The notes: generated from the sequence alone by a model not told the origin. Shown: positions 32,733 to 43,363, counted from the first letter of the stretch. The stretch is 64,000 bases of DNA from an uncultured Pelagibacteraceae bacterium (GCA_902628815.1 CACOOK010000001.1:123733-187732); one strand, 5' to 3'. A program made the numbers and translations.

Positions 32733-34077
32733 TTTATACTTAACGAATTCCTTAACTAGAAAAAAAGAAATTTTTAAACCAATAAATCCTGAAAAAGTTT
32801 CTTTGTATGCTTGCGGACCTACCGTATATGACAAACCTCATGTTGGTAATGCTAGAGCTTTAGTAATTTTTGATCTTTTATTTGGAGTTTTAAAAGAAAT
32901 TTACGGTAAGTCCAAGGTAACTTATGTAAGAAATATCACTGACATTGATGATAAAATTATTGATGCCTCACAAAAAAAAGGGGTCACAATATCAGAACTT
33001 ACTAATGAAATTACAAAAGAATTTCATTCAAACTGCTCATCATTATTTTGTAGTCAACCTAATTTAGAACCTAAAGCTACAGAACATGTAAATGAAATGA
33101 TTTCAATGATCAAAAATTTAATGAAATTAAATGCTGCTTATGAAAAAAATAGTCATGTATACTTTTCAGTTTCGTCATTTAAAAACTATGGGAAACTCTC
33201 CAATAAAAAAATTGATGAGTTAAAAATTGGAGCAAGAGTTGAAGTTTCTGAATTTAAAAAAGATCCTTTAGATTTTGTTTTATGGAAACCTTCTAATAAA
33301 GATGAACCAGGTTGGGATTCTCCATGGGGAAGGGGCAGGCCGGGTTGGCATTTAGAGTGTTCAGTAATGAGTGAAAAATATTTAGGGAGTCAATTTGATA
33401 TACATGGCGGAGGCTTAGACTTAATTTTTCCTCATCATGAAAACGAGATAGCTCAGTCATGTGTAAACAATAAAACCGAATATTTTGCTAATTATTGGGT
33501 TCACAATGGATTTGTAACATCTAATAAACAAAAAATGTCTAAGTCTTTAGGAAATATTTTCACAATTTCTGATGCTAGTAATAAATATTCAGGTCAAGTT
33601 GTAAGATTAGCATTGCTAAGCTCACACTACAAACAACCTTTAGATTGGAGTGATGAACTTTTAAAATCACAATCTAAAGTCTTAGATAAATGGTACTCAA
33701 TGTACACCTCTGATTTTAGTGAAAAATTGCCAGAGTGTTTTAGTGTATTATTAGATGATTTGAATACTCCACTTTATATAAGTAGATTGCACGATTTATT
33801 TTACCAATCTCAAAATGGGAATGTAGAGAAAATAAAGGAGTTTAATAAAGCTTGTAGATTAATAGGGTTATTTCATGAAACAAAAAAGGATCGAGAAGAA
33901 TTTAAAAAAAGTAAAATTAAAATGAATGTGGAAACAATTTTAAGTAAAATTAAAGAAAGAGAAATTGCGAAAAAGAATGGAAAATTTGATCTTGCGGATA
34001 AAATTAGAGATGAACTAAGCGAACAGGGTATTGATATTAAAGATATTAAAGATAAAACCGTCTGGAACTATAAATGA
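32725..34077 (+). CDS. cysS: Cysteinyl-tRNA synthetase
   Basis: Charges tRNA-Cys. The class I HIGH-type motif is PHVGNAR in YACGPTVYDKPHVGNAR (29-45), where C30 is a zinc ligand; WHLECS and HHENEIAQS provide the other zinc residues; KMSKSLGN is the second catalytic motif. 450 residues, slightly short, with a compact C-terminal tRNA-binding region ending IDIKDIKDKTVW. Overlaps nadE and the citramalate synthase gene (ATGA). Confidence 0.96.
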   Translation: MNNLYLTNSLTRKKEIFKPINPEKVSLYACGPTVYDKPHVGNARALVIFDLLFGVLKEIYGKSKVTYVRNITDIDDKIIDASQKKGVTISELTNEITKEFHSNCSSLFCSQPNLEPKATEHVNEMISMIKNLMKLNAAYEKNSHVYFSVSSFKNYGKLSNKKIDELKIGARVEVSEFKKDPLDFVLWKPSNKDEPGWDSPWGRGRPGWHLECSVMSEKYLGSQFDIHGGGLDLIFPHHENEIAQSCVNNKTEYFANYWVHNGFVTSNKQKMSKSLGNIFTISDASNKYSGQVVRLALLSSHYKQPLDWSDELLKSQSKVLDKWYSMYTSDFSEKLPECFSVLLDDLNTPLYISRLHDLFYQSQNGNVEKIKEFNKACRLIGLFHETKKDREEFKKSKIKMNVETILSKIKEREIAKKNGKFDLADKIRDELSEQGIDIKDIKDKTVWNYK

Positions 34078-35678
34078 AAAAAGAAAAAATTTATATTTTT
34101 GATACAACTCTAAGAGATGGGGCTCAAACGGAGGGTGTTGATTTCTCGATTGAGGATAAAAATAAAATAGCTAAAGTTCTATCTGAGATAGGAGTGGATT
34201 ATATTGAAGGTGGTTGGCCTGGCGCTAATCCAGTCGATACCAAGTTTTTTTCAAATCCACCTAAAATGCATAAAACATTATTTACTGCATTTGGAATGAC
34301 AAAAAAAACTGGAAGAAGTGTTGAAAATGATCCAGGACTAGCATCTTTAATGAATGCTAACACATCTACCGTATGCGTAGTAGGAAAATCTTGGGATTTT
34401 CACGTAAAAGTAGCTCTAGGTATTAAAAATGAAGAAAATTTAGAAAATATTAAAGAGACTACAAAACATTTTGTAAAAAATAAAAAAGAGTTTTTATTTG
34501 ATGCTGAACATTTTTTTGATGGTTATAAAGCTAATCCAGAATATGCAGTTAATTGTCTAAAACAAGCTTATGACAATGGTGCTAGATGGGTTGTTTTGTG
34601 TGATACAAATGGAGGAACTCTTCCAAATGAAATTAGGGAGATTGTTTCGAAAGTTTCAAAAATAATTCCTGGTTCTAATTTAGGAATACATGCTCATAAT
34701 GACACTGAAAATGCAGTTGCTAATTCTTTAGTAGCCATTGAATGTGGTGTAAGACATATTCAAGGCACTATAAATGGTTTAGGTGAAAGATGTGGTAATG
34801 CAAATTTAATGTCTATAATTCCAACTTTATGTTTAAAAAAATCTTTTAGCGACAAATATGAAATTAATATTAGTAAAGAAAAATTATCATCGTTAACAGA
34901 ATGCTCAAGATTATTAGACGAAATTTTAAATAGGAAGCCAAATAAAAATATGGCATATGTAGGTGCGTCGGCATTTTCTCATAAAGGAGGATTACACGTT
35001 TCTGCTGTGAAAAAAGATCCAAAAACTTATGAACATATTGATCCTAAACTGATAGGGAATCATAGAAATATAATCGTATCAAATCAAGCTGGCAGATCTA
35101 ATATAATATCTAGACTTGAACAATATGGAGTTCAAATAGACTCAAATGATAATAAAGTACAAAAAATTTTAAATGAAGTAAAAGATAGAGAATTCAGTGG
35201 ATATTCTTATGACGGTGCTGATGCATCATTTGAATTGTTAGCTAATAGACTTTTGGGTAAAGTTCCAGAATATTTAAAAGTTAAAAGTTACGATGTGAAT
35301 GTCTCTAAGTCTAATAAAATACAAACTAAAGCAAATGTAATTTTTTTAATTGATGGTAAAGAAATAGAGTGTCACGGAGAAGGAAATGGTCCTGTAAATG
35401 CCCTTGATAATGCAATTAGATCAAATTTTAAAAAAGTTACAAAATACTACAATTATTTTTCTGATTTAAAACTTTTAGACTATAAAGTCAGAATTTTAAA
35501 TACTGGAACAGAGGCTACAACTAGAGTTTTGATTGAGAGTACGGACAAGTCAGGAAAAAGTTGGTTTACTGTAGGTGTATCTCCTAATATTATTGAAGCT
35601 TCATTCAAGGCTTTGATTGATAGTTTAGATTATAAACTTTACAAAGAAAAAGCTCCTGCAAATTTAAATGAAAAATAA
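34074..35678 (+). CDS. cimA: (R)-citramalate synthase
   Basis: Joins pyruvate and acetyl-CoA to citramalate, a threonine-independent entry into isoleucine synthesis. The DRE-TIM barrel start TTLRDGAQTEGVDFS, HAHNDTENAVANSL (metal histidines), GTINGLGERCGNANL and the C-terminal regulatory LeuA-type dimer domain (about 400-530) are visible. The AQTEGV variant of the first motif is typical of the CimA-like branch rather than isopropylmalate synthase. 534 residues. Overlaps cysS upstream and trmJ downstream. Confidence 0.9.
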   Translation: MKKEKIYIFDTTLRDGAQTEGVDFSIEDKNKIAKVLSEIGVDYIEGGWPGANPVDTKFFSNPPKMHKTLFTAFGMTKKTGRSVENDPGLASLMNANTSTVCVVGKSWDFHVKVALGIKNEENLENIKETTKHFVKNKKEFLFDAEHFFDGYKANPEYAVNCLKQAYDNGARWVVLCDTNGGTLPNEIREIVSKVSKIIPGSNLGIHAHNDTENAVANSLVAIECGVRHIQGTINGLGERCGNANLMSIIPTLCLKKSFSDKYEINISKEKLSSLTECSRLLDEILNRKPNKNMAYVGASAFSHKGGLHVSAVKKDPKTYEHIDPKLIGNHRNIIVSNQAGRSNIISRLEQYGVQIDSNDNKVQKILNEVKDREFSGYSYDGADASFELLANRLLGKVPEYLKVKSYDVNVSKSNKIQTKANVIFLIDGKEIECHGEGNGPVNALDNAIRSNFKKVTKYYNYFSDLKLLDYKVRILNTGTEATTRVLIESTDKSGKSWFTVGVSPNIIEASFKALIDSLDYKLYKEKAPANLNEK

Positions 35679-36393
35679 ATTTGGGTTTATTCTAGTTAGA
35701 CCTCAACTTGGAGAAAATATCGGCGCTTCTGCAAGGTCTATAAAAAATTTTGGATTTAAAAAGTTAAGTATTGTAGATCCAAAATTTAATTTTCCTAATC
35801 ATAAAGCAAAAACAACTTCCGTAGGAGCCTTAGACGTTATTAATAAAACTAAAGTATTTAGTAGCGTTGATAAAGCAGTGGAAGAGTTTAATATTGTTAT
35901 CTCTTTGAGTGCTAGAAAAAGAGATATTAACAAAAAAAATATTAATTTAGAGGATTTATATGAATTATTAAATACTAGAAAAAATTTGAAGTTTGGATTT
36001 ATGTTCGGACCAGAAGCATCTGGCTTGTCTAACTATGATTTATCATTTTCGAATTATATTTTACAAATTCCAACTTCAAAAAAATTTAAATCTCTAAATT
36101 TATCACATTCAGTAACGATCATATGTTTTGAAATTTTTAAACATGTTAATGGTGTATTTTCCAAAAAAAAAGCAAAAAATTTAAAGGTATCTTCAAAAAA
36201 AAAGGTAATTTCATTTATAAATCATTTAACTAATCTATTAGAAAAAAAAAGATTTTTTATACCTATGGAGAAGAAGAAGTCGATGTTATTAAATATCAAT
36301 AATTTAATTTATAGATTAGAGCCAAATGATAAAGAACTGAGGATTTTATCAAGTATAATAAGCACATTAAGTAAAAAAACTTCTAAACCATAA
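35668..36393 (+). CDS. trmJ: tRNA (cytidine/uridine-32-2'-O)-methyltransferase, TrmJ-like
   Basis: A SPOUT-family methyltransferase of 241 residues. Motif 1 is FILVRPQLGENIGASARSIKNFGF (8-31), motif 2 MFGPEASGLSNYDL (about 112-125) and motif 3 IPTSKKFKSLNLSHSVTI, which forms the AdoMet knot. The C-terminal helical extension is that of TrmJ. It overlaps the cimA stop by 11 bases. Other SpoU-like 2'-O-methyltransferases are the only serious alternative. Confidence 0.85.
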   Translation: MKNKFGFILVRPQLGENIGASARSIKNFGFKKLSIVDPKFNFPNHKAKTTSVGALDVINKTKVFSSVDKAVEEFNIVISLSARKRDINKKNINLEDLYELLNTRKNLKFGFMFGPEASGLSNYDLSFSNYILQIPTSKKFKSLNLSHSVTIICFEIFKHVNGVFSKKKAKNLKVSSKKKVISFINHLTNLLEKKRFFIPMEKKKSMLLNINNLIYRLEPNDKELRILSSIISTLSKKTSKP

Positions 36394-36421
36394 TTGACAA
36401 ATCAAAATGAAACTTTATAAA
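36394..36421 (+). promoter_or_regulatory. Sigma-70 promoter of rpsD
   Basis: A perfect TTGACA (36394-36399) directly after the trmJ stop, a 16-base spacer, and TATAAA (36416-36421). The expected start point near 36428 leaves a leader of only about 8 bases before the rpsD ATG at 36436. Confidence 0.65.
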
Positions 36422-36435
36422 CAACCAGAAAAAAC

Positions 36436-37053
36436 ATGACAAAAAGATTAAAATCTAAACATAAGGTAGACAGAAGGTTAAAAGCTAACATCTGGGGAAG
36501 ACCAAAAAGCCCATTTAACTCTCGGGCTTATCCTCCAGGGCAGCACGGCCAGAACAAAAAAGGCAAGCCAACAGATTATGGAGTGCAATTACAAGCTAAG
36601 CAAAAACTAAAAGCATATTACGGAAATATAAATGAAAGACAGTTTAGAAATATCTACCGTAAGGCTTTGTCAAAAAAAGGTGATACTACTGAAAATCTAA
36701 TTGCTCTATTAGAAAGTAGATTAGATACAATAATTTACAGAGCAAAATTTGCTCCCACAGTTTTTTCTGCTAGGCAAATGATTAACCACGGTCACATTAC
36801 GGTAAATAAAAAAAGAGTTAATATTGCTAGTTATGTTGTCAAAGGTAGTGATCTTATAGAAATAAGAGAAAAATCAAAAAAATTAGTTATTGTCGAAGGT
36901 TCTACTCAAAGTAAAGAAAGAGATGTACCAGAATATATACAAATCGACGATAAAAATAAAACAGCAAAGTTAATTAGAGTTCCCAAATTTTCTGAAGTTC
37001 CTTTTCCTGTAGTAATGGAACCTAACTTAGTAATAGAATATTATTCTAGATAA
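36436..37053 (+). CDS. rpsD: 30S ribosomal protein S4
   Basis: A 205-residue primary 16S-binding ribosomal protein. The N-terminal [19 protein letters not shown] and [13 protein letters not shown] segments are the alphaproteobacterial form without the zinc cysteines, and the S4 RNA-binding domain ([30 protein letters not shown]) is at about 95-124. It stands alone rather than in the alpha operon. The promoter is immediately upstream, and the leader seems too short for classic S4 autoregulation. Confidence 0.97.
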   Translation: MTKRLKSKHKVDRRLKANIWGRPKSPFNSRAYPPGQHGQNKKGKPTDYGVQLQAKQKLKAYYGNINERQFRNIYRKALSKKGDTTENLIALLESRLDTIIYRAKFAPTVFSARQMINHGHITVNKKRVNIASYVVKGSDLIEIREKSKKLVIVEGSTQSKERDVPEYIQIDDKNKTAKLIRVPKFSEVPFPVVMEPNLVIEYYSR

Positions 37054-37076
37054 GAATAAATATATTTTTTTGTTTT

Positions 37077-38657
37077 GTGAAAATAGCAAATAAAATAAAA
37101 AAGAATTACTTTTATCTTTTATTAATAATATTCTGCGTTGTAGGAATGTTATTATCATTAAAGGTAGGTATAACCCACGATGAGTCACATAATAATTTAG
37201 TTTGGGAATTTAATAAAAAAAAATTTTTTAATATATTTCTTAATAAAAACTTCGACATTAGTTTTTTAGAAACCTACCATGGCTATTATGGTGTAGGTTT
37301 TTACTATTTATCATCAATTCTAGAATTATTTACAATAAACTTTATAGATAAAGAAAATTTAAAAGAAGAGGGTGCTTTACTATTAGCGAAACATCCAACT
37401 GTATTTCTTTTTTTTGTTTTGTCAGGTATTTATTTGAGAAAATTTATTTATCTTTCTACGAGAGATAAAAATTATTCAAATCTTTGCTGTTTAATGTTTC
37501 TCACCTATCCATATTTATTAGGCCATAGTTTGTTTAATATAAAGGACGTACCTTTTATGTCACTATGGATGATTTGTACTTACTATATTTACAATATTCT
37601 TGATGATTTTTTTTCTAAATCGAAAATTAAAAAAAAGAAAATAATTATTTTTGGTATACTTACTGCATATCTCTTATCAATTAGAATTAGCGGTATATTA
37701 ATCTTTTTAGAATATTTGTTTTTTTTAATATTATTCTTAAAGTCTTATAATTATAGCCTTAATAGATTTTTAAAAAATTTCTATAAAAATTTACTGATCT
37801 TTATCTTTTTTTTATTTATTTTTCTTTATATTTTTTATCCGAGTTTCTGGAATAATCCTTTTAAATTTTTTTACTCAATAATCTTTATGAGTGGACATAT
37901 ACAAACTGTTTGTACAATCACGCTTGGTGAGTGCATGAAAGCTCAAGATTTACCTCCAACATATTTATTTATATGGTTATTATTCAAATTACCTTTAGCG
38001 ATACTTCTAGGATTAGTATTGTTTCCATTAATAGAAAAAAAATTATTTTTAGAAAAAACAAATTTAATTATTGTTGGATCATTAATGTTGACTATCTTTT
38101 CAATAATATTAATTTTAATATTTCTAAACGTAAATTTATATGATGAATTAAGACAAGTACTCTTTTTAATACCTCTAATTTTTATCATATCTTTAATAAT
38201 AATATTTAATTTCAAAAAAAAAATTTCAATTTTCCTAGTAAGTTTTTTTATAATTTTTTTTTCTATACAAAATTTTAAAATATTTCCTTACAATTATTTA
38301 TGGCTGAATAATCTAAATATTTTTTTAAAAGTTAATGACAACTTTGAAAAAGACTATTGGGGTGCATCAACTAAAAATATAGCTAGTGTTCTTAACAATA
38401 ATGTTAATAATAAAGATGCTTGCATAATTTCCAATAGAAATGATGGTATTAATTATTTTATAAAAGATAACAATAAATGCTTTAAACCATTTAACGATTT
38501 ATATAAAAAAAATGAAAGACCTTTTTATATTGCTTTTACAGAGAGGTCTTTAAGAAAAGGTTCCCCAAACAATTGTACGTTATTTCATGAGGAAAAAATA
38601 AAGATTAATTTATCCCAAGAAAATATAGTACTAGCTAAGATATTAGAATGTAACTAA
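37077..38657 (+). CDS. Polytopic membrane glycosyltransferase, GT39/ArnT-like (GT-C fold)
   Basis: A 526-residue integral membrane protein with about ten hydrophobic helices and a soluble C-terminal domain from about residue 430. The loop after helix 1 holds THDESHNN, the acidic catalytic position of lipid-linked sugar transferases of the GT-C class, and LLGHSLFNIKDVPFMSLW is a conserved-looking second loop. It probably adds a sugar from a polyprenyl-phosphate donor to surface glycan or protein. The start is GTG at 37077. The DNA is especially A/T-rich with many T-runs. Ends 4 bases into a convergent gene. Confidence 0.65.
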   Translation: MKIANKIKKNYFYLLLIIFCVVGMLLSLKVGITHDESHNNLVWEFNKKKFFNIFLNKNFDISFLETYHGYYGVGFYYLSSILELFTINFIDKENLKEEGALLLAKHPTVFLFFVLSGIYLRKFIYLSTRDKNYSNLCCLMFLTYPYLLGHSLFNIKDVPFMSLWMICTYYIYNILDDFFSKSKIKKKKIIIFGILTAYLLSIRISGILIFLEYLFFLILFLKSYNYSLNRFLKNFYKNLLIFIFFLFIFLYIFYPSFWNNPFKFFYSIIFMSGHIQTVCTITLGECMKAQDLPPTYLFIWLLFKLPLAILLGLVLFPLIEKKLFLEKTNLIIVGSLMLTIFSIILILIFLNVNLYDELRQVLFLIPLIFIISLIIIFNFKKKISIFLVSFFIIFFSIQNFKIFPYNYLWLNNLNIFLKVNDNFEKDYWGASTKNIASVLNNNVNNKDACIISNRNDGINYFIKDNNKCFKPFNDLYKKNERPFYIAFTERSLRKGSPNNCTLFHEEKIKINLSQENIVLAKILECN

Positions 38658-38917
38658 TTATTTAATTCTAATTCTTTTTTTATTTTGTTTAAAAAGTTTT
38701 TTATTAATAATCTTTCCTCTTCATCAAGGTAATTTTCTCTTTCATTTGCCTTACGAATTTCTTTTTTAAGTGAATAAATTAAGTCTTTTCTACCTTCTGG
38801 CGTTGAAAAGAAATCAATCTTTTTATTTACTTTTGAAATTTCTTTACCAATAGTAAATTGAAATACTAAAATAATTGCAATTGATGCAATAATTACTTTG
38901 TAAATGTAACCTCTCAT
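38654..38917 (-). CDS. Small single-pass membrane protein, function unknown
   Basis: An 87-residue protein: one hydrophobic segment (about residues 6-24) then a charged helical region with FFSTPEGRKDLIYSLKKEIRK and NFLNKIKKELE. It is the last gene of the sfsA-to-grxD operon. The ATG at 38917 overlaps the grxD stop as ATGA; an in-frame TTG one codon upstream is less likely. No family recognised; topology suggests a cytosolic or periplasmic helical tail anchored in the inner membrane. Confidence 0.6.
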   Translation of the reverse strand: MRGYIYKVIIASIAIILVFQFTIGKEISKVNKKIDFFSTPEGRKDLIYSLKKEIRKANERENYLDEEERLLIKNFLNKIKKELELNN

Positions 38918-39234
38918 CAAATAAGCTTTTTTTCTTGTAAAAGACTTTTAAGTTCACCTTTTTCAAACATTTCTTTTACAATATCTGATCCACCAATAAA
39001 TTCTTTTTTAATATATAATTGAGGAATTGTTGGCCAGTCGCTAAAATCTTTTATCCCTTGCCTTAATTTTTCGTCTTCTAAAACATTCACTCCCATAAAA
39101 GTTACATTGAGATGTTTTAATAAATTTGATACCGCCATTGAAAACCCGCATTGAGGAGAATCAGGTGTTCCCTTCATAAATAAGCATATATCGTTATTTT
39201 CTATTAAGTTCTGTATCTTTTCTTTAATTTCCAT
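38917..39234 (-). CDS. grxD: Monothiol glutaredoxin
   Basis: A 105-residue CGFS-type glutaredoxin with the single active-site C29 in PQCGFSMAV and a TVPQLYI-like segment (TIPQLYIKKEFIGGSDI) that binds glutathione. These proteins carry a glutathione-bridged [2Fe-2S] cluster and work with BolA proteins in iron-sulfur trafficking. The bolA gene directly upstream, overlapping as TAATG, supports this. Confidence 0.95.
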   Translation of the reverse strand: MEIKEKIQNLIENNDICLFMKGTPDSPQCGFSMAVSNLLKHLNVTFMGVNVLEDEKLRQGIKDFSDWPTIPQLYIKKEFIGGSDIVKEMFEKGELKSLLQEKKLI

Positions 39235-39464
39235 TATTCAATTTTTGTTGTAATTGATAAAGCATGCAACTCATTACCCATTTTACCTTTAAGTGATTTA
39301 TAAACAAGTTTGTGCTGTTCAATTTTATTTAAATTTTTAAAAGTTTTTGACATTATTGTAGCTGAATAATGGTTGTTATCACCCATTAAATCTTTTATTT
39401 CTATTTTGGCATCAGGTATACCCTCTTTGATTAATTTTTTAATTTCGTCTAAAGGTAATGCCAT
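39234..39464 (-). CDS. bolA: BolA-family protein
   Basis: A 76-residue BolA-like protein with the class fold: IKEGIPDAKIEIKDLMGDNNHYSATIMSKTF followed by KLVYKSLKGKMGNELHALSI. The C-terminal H of ELHALSI is the usual cluster ligand when complexed with a CGFS glutaredoxin. Sits between purL (ATGA overlap) and grxD, the arrangement common in alphaproteobacteria. Confidence 0.93.
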   Translation of the reverse strand: MALPLDEIKKLIKEGIPDAKIEIKDLMGDNNHYSATIMSKTFKNLNKIEQHKLVYKSLKGKMGNELHALSITTKIE

Positions 39465-41644
39465 CAGAATTTATTATACCATTGATTATTAATTTTAAAT
39501 AGGTCATTTATGTCAATCTTCATTTCACCATCTATTTCAAAATAATCTTTTTGAGTTAAACCGATATTTTCGTAATAAATATTATTTTTTTTGAGTATTT
39601 TATCCACTTTGGATAGATTTTTCGCATTAATTTCTAAAATATACCTACCTTGGTCCTCCCCAAAAAAATACTCTATTAAATTTACAAGCTTTTTAGGTTT
39701 GTTGATATTTACTCCAAGTCTAGATCCTATCGACATTTCACTCAAAGCTACTAAAAGCCCCCCATTAGAAATATCATGGCAAGAAAGAACATATTTTTCT
39801 TTTATTAATTCTAATACAGCTTCACCATTATTTTTCTCATTTATCAAATTTATTTTTGGCGGCTTACCATCCTCCATAGAAAAATTTTCTTTTAAAAAAC
39901 AACTTTGCTCTAGATGCCCAAATGTCTTACCAATCAAAATTAATAAATTTTTATCTTCTTTTAAATTATGATTAATAGGTTGTGATAATTTGTCAATTAA
40001 TCCTACTCCACCAATCACTGGTGTGGGATATATGTTTTTATTATTAGTTCCATTATAAAAAGAGACATTACCAGAAACAACGGGGTAATTTAAATATTTA
40101 CATGCATCTTTTATACCTTCTAAGCATTCTGCAAATTCTCCCATTACATCGTTATTTTCAGGATTACCAAAATTAAGACAATTTGTAATCGCTAATGGTT
40201 TAGCACCAACAGAAATTAAATTTCTCCAATTTTCACAAACTATTTGTTTTCCACCAGAAATAGGATGAGATTTACAATAGTTTGCTGAAGAGTCGACGGC
40301 TACAGCTATCGCTTTATCTTTATTGTGTATTCTTATTATTGCTGCATCTGATCCCGATTTTTGAACGGTATCACACATAACCATCTGGTCATATTGGTTT
40401 GTTACCCAACTTTTATTTGAATGATTTGGAGAAGATAGAATTTTAATTAAACCATCCTCTAGTTTTATATGTTTTAATTTTTTAATATTAAATTTACTTT
40501 TGGGAAGCGCTTTTTTTGTCCATTTCCTATCATAAATAGGCGCTTTAGAGGCCAAAGCCTCAATAGGTATTTCTCCCTCGATTTTGTTATTATATTTTAA
40601 AGTTAATTTTTTAGTATTGGTTGTTCTCCCGATAATTATAAAATCTAAATCCCATTTCTTAAAAATTTTACGAGCATGATTTTCTTTACCGTCTTCAAGT
40701 ATTATTAACATTCTTTCCTGGCTTTCTGATAACATAATCTCATATGGGCTCATATTTTCCTCTCTACAAGGTACTTTATCCAAATTTAACTCTATCCCTA
40801 AAGATCCTTTAGATGCCATCTCAACGCTTGAAGAAGTTAATCCAGCTGCACCCATATCCTGAATTGCGATAATAGAATCATCTCTCATTAGCTCTAAACA
40901 AGCTTCCAATAATAATTTTTCTGTAAATGGATCACCTACTTGTACAGTAGGTTTTTTTTCATCAGAATTATCGTCAAATTCTGCAGATGCCATTGATGCT
41001 CCATGAATACCATCTCGTCCTGTTTTAGAGCCAACGTATACAACTGCTTTGTTAACCCCTTTGGCTTTTGAATAAAATATTTTATTCTTTTTTGCATGAC
41101 CGACTGCCATAGCATTAACTAAAATATTGTCGTTATAAGTATCATTAAATTTAGTTTCTCCTGCTACAGTTGGTATTCCAATGCAATTACCATAACCACC
41201 AATTCCTGAAACAACGCCATTTAATAAACTTTTTGTTTTTGGATGGGCAGGAGACCCAAAATGTATTGAATTTAAGAGCGCTATAGGTCTTGCTCCCATA
41301 GTAAAAACATCTCTTAAAATACCACCAACACCTGTCGCAGCTCCTTGATAAGGTTCAATGTAAGATGGATGATTATGACTTTCAATCTTAAATATAATCG
41401 CATCATCATCGCCAATGTCTATAACGCCTGCATTTTCTCCGGGTCCTTGTATGACTTGTTTACCTTTTGTTGGTAATTTTTTTAAATGAATTTTCGAAGA
41501 TTTATATGAACAATGTTCATTCCACATTGCTGAAAAAATTCCAAGTTCTAGTAAATTGGGGCTTCTTTTCAATAATTTTTGAATAATCTTAAATTCTTCT
41601 GTTTTTAATCCGTGCTTTTCAATAATTTTATTATCTATTTCCAT
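39464..41644 (-). CDS. purL: Phosphoribosylformylglycinamidine synthase, large subunit
   Basis: The synthase part of the PurLSQ complex in purine synthesis, 726 residues, the small form that needs PurS and Pur[16 protein letters not shown] near the N-terminus contributes the active-site histidine, [25 protein letters not shown] is the ATP/substrate loop, and [13 protein letters not shown] and a second homologous half follow. It starts one base after the purQ stop and overlaps bolA. Confidence 0.96.
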   Translation of the reverse strand: MEIDNKIIEKHGLKTEEFKIIQKLLKRSPNLLELGIFSAMWNEHCSYKSSKIHLKKLPTKGKQVIQGPGENAGVIDIGDDDAIIFKIESHNHPSYIEPYQGAATGVGGILRDVFTMGARPIALLNSIHFGSPAHPKTKSLLNGVVSGIGGYGNCIGIPTVAGETKFNDTYNDNILVNAMAVGHAKKNKIFYSKAKGVNKAVVYVGSKTGRDGIHGASMASAEFDDNSDEKKPTVQVGDPFTEKLLLEACLELMRDDSIIAIQDMGAAGLTSSSVEMASKGSLGIELNLDKVPCREENMSPYEIMLSESQERMLIILEDGKENHARKIFKKWDLDFIIIGRTTNTKKLTLKYNNKIEGEIPIEALASKAPIYDRKWTKKALPKSKFNIKKLKHIKLEDGLIKILSSPNHSNKSWVTNQYDQMVMCDTVQKSGSDAAIIRIHNKDKAIAVAVDSSANYCKSHPISGGKQIVCENWRNLISVGAKPLAITNCLNFGNPENNDVMGEFAECLEGIKDACKYLNYPVVSGNVSFYNGTNNKNIYPTPVIGGVGLIDKLSQPINHNLKEDKNLLILIGKTFGHLEQSCFLKENFSMEDGKPPKINLINEKNNGEAVLELIKEKYVLSCHDISNGGLLVALSEMSIGSRLGVNINKPKKLVNLIEYFFGEDQGRYILEINAKNLSKVDKILKKNNIYYENIGLTQKDYFEIDGEMKIDINDLFKINNQWYNKF

Positions 41645-41645
41645 T

Positions 41646-42323
41646 TTATCCTAATAAACTTGAAAACAAATTCACTCCATCTTTATTTGAAATTAGGTTA
41701 TCAACCATTCTCTCTGGATGAGGCATCATCCCTAAAATATTTTTTTTATCGTTAAAAATCCCAGCAATGTTATCTAATGCTCCGTTAGGATTAGATAGAT
41801 TACTTGTATTTCCTTTCTCATCTGAATATTTAAAAGCTATTAGATTATCATTATTAAGTTCTTTCAAATGATCATTATCTGTAAAAAAATTGCCTTCATT
41901 ATGAGCAATATTTAATTTTAAAATCTGATTTAATTTATACTTAGAGGTAAATTTTGTTGTATTATTTATAACTTTAATATGTACATCTTTATTAATAAAT
42001 TTTAGATTTTTGTTCCTTAATAAAGTCCCCTTAAGCAATCCAGTTTCAGTTAAGATTTGAAAACCATTACATATACCCAATACTAATGATCCAAATTTAG
42101 CTGCCTTTACTACCTCTTCAATTATTAAAGATTTTCCTGCAATCGCTCCTGAACGCAAATAATCTCCGTAAGAAAATCCACCAGGTATAATTATTAGATC
42201 TGACTTTGGTAGAGCAGTTTCTTTATGCCAAACCATTTTATTTTTAAATTGCATTTTTTGCAAGGCAACTGCTATATCTCTATCACAATTTGAACCTGGA
42301 AAAACAATTACAGACGATCTCAT
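41646..42323 (-). CDS. purQ: Phosphoribosylformylglycinamidine synthase, glutaminase subunit
   Basis: A class I glutamine amidotransferase of 225 residues that feeds ammonia to Pur[10 protein letters not shown] opens the chain, [15 protein letters not shown] forms the oxyanion region, the nucleophile cysteine is in [10 protein letters not shown], and MMPHPER supplies the catalytic histidine. Its start overlaps the purS stop (ATGA). Confidence 0.96.
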   Translation of the reverse strand: MRSSVIVFPGSNCDRDIAVALQKMQFKNKMVWHKETALPKSDLIIIPGGFSYGDYLRSGAIAGKSLIIEEVVKAAKFGSLVLGICNGFQILTETGLLKGTLLRNKNLKFINKDVHIKVINNTTKFTSKYKLNQILKLNIAHNEGNFFTDNDHLKELNNDNLIAFKYSDEKGNTSNLSNPNGALDNIAGIFNDKKNILGMMPHPERMVDNLISNKDGVNLFSSLLG

Positions 42324-42562
42324 TTTAAAATATTTATTTTATAATCTTCAATAATCAAATTTACTAAAAGTTTTTTACACATTTCATTAACTTTTTCTTG
42401 TGCTAATTTTTCATCTTTTTCATTGATTTCAATCTCAAAAAATTTCCCTTGTCTTATATTTTTCAAATCATGCATACCCAAATTTTTTAAAGTATTTTGA
42501 ACTACTTTTCCTTGAGGATCTAATACATCTTTTTTAAGTGTTACTGTTACTGAAAATTTCAA
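42320..42562 (-). CDS. purS: Phosphoribosylformylglycinamidine synthase, PurS subunit
   Basis: The small adaptor that couples PurQ to PurL. The conserved KFSVTVTLKKDVLDPQGKVV opens the protein and LGMHDLKNIRQGKFFEIEI follows. I choose TTG at 42562: it lies one base beyond the purC stop codon and gives 80 residues, the family's normal length, whereas an upstream in-frame ATG at 42613 would add 17 residues translated from inside purC. Ends overlapping purQ. Confidence 0.9.
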   Translation of the reverse strand: MKFSVTVTLKKDVLDPQGKVVQNTLKNLGMHDLKNIRQGKFFEIEINEKDEKLAQEKVNEMCKKLLVNLIIEDYKINILK

Positions 42563-42563
42563 T

Positions 42564-43355
42564 TTATTTTTTTTTGAATTTAATGGGGATAGTTTTACCG
42601 AAATTAACTTCACTAATATTTGTCTCTTCGGGCATTATGCCTAACCTTCTAGCAACTTCTTGATAAGCCTGTATTATATTACCCAAGTCTTTTCTAAACC
42701 TATCTTTATCCAATTTTTTTTCAGTTTTTGCATCCCATAATCTACATGTATCTGGACTAATTTCATCGACCAAGACAATTTCTTTTTTTTCTGTATCTTT
42801 ATTCCAAGCTTTTCCATATTCAATTTTGAAGTCTACCAACTTAATTCCTATTGCCCTAAAAATACCAGTTAAAAGGTCATTTATTCTCAAAGTCATTTTG
42901 TCGATGATTTCAATTTCCTTTTCACTTGCCCACCCAAAAGAAAAAATATGTTCTTTTGATATTAATGGATCATTTAAATCATCTTTTTTATAACAATACT
43001 CTAACAGAGGTTTTTCTAAATTAGTACCATCAGGTATCCCAAGTCTTTTTGTTAAAGAGCCTGTAGCTATGTTTCTTACAATAAATTCTATAGGAAAAAT
43101 TTCTGCTTTTTTAATTAATTGTTCTCGCATGTTTAATCTTTTAACTAAATGAGTTTTTATTCCACACTGCGATAAATTTGATAATATGTACTCAGAAATT
43201 CTATTATTTAAAACTCCTTTTCCCTCTACTTTGGCTTTTTTTAAATTATTAAATGCTGTAGCATCATCTTTAAAGTGCTGAATAACTAAATTTTTATCTT
43301 TAGTCTCATAAATTATTTTTGCTTTACCCTCGTATAATTTATTCCCTTTATTCAT
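42564..43355 (-). CDS. purC: SAICAR synthetase
   Basis: Adds aspartate to CAIR in purine synthesis. 263 residues with LYEGKAKIIYET (ATP-binding), FPIEFIVRNIATGSLTKR, IDFKIEYG-type LVDFKIEYGKAW and VLVDEISPDTCRLW. The C-terminus EVARRLGIMPEE is normal. Separated from purB by 8 bases and immediately followed by purS. Confidence 0.96.
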   Translation of the reverse strand: MNKGNKLYEGKAKIIYETKDKNLVIQHFKDDATAFNNLKKAKVEGKGVLNNRISEYILSNLSQCGIKTHLVKRLNMREQLIKKAEIFPIEFIVRNIATGSLTKRLGIPDGTNLEKPLLEYCYKKDDLNDPLISKEHIFSFGWASEKEIEIIDKMTLRINDLLTGIFRAIGIKLVDFKIEYGKAWNKDTEKKEIVLVDEISPDTCRLWDAKTEKKLDKDRFRKDLGNIIQAYQEVARRLGIMPEETNISEVNFGKTIPIKFKKK

Positions 43356-43363
43356 GTGATAAC

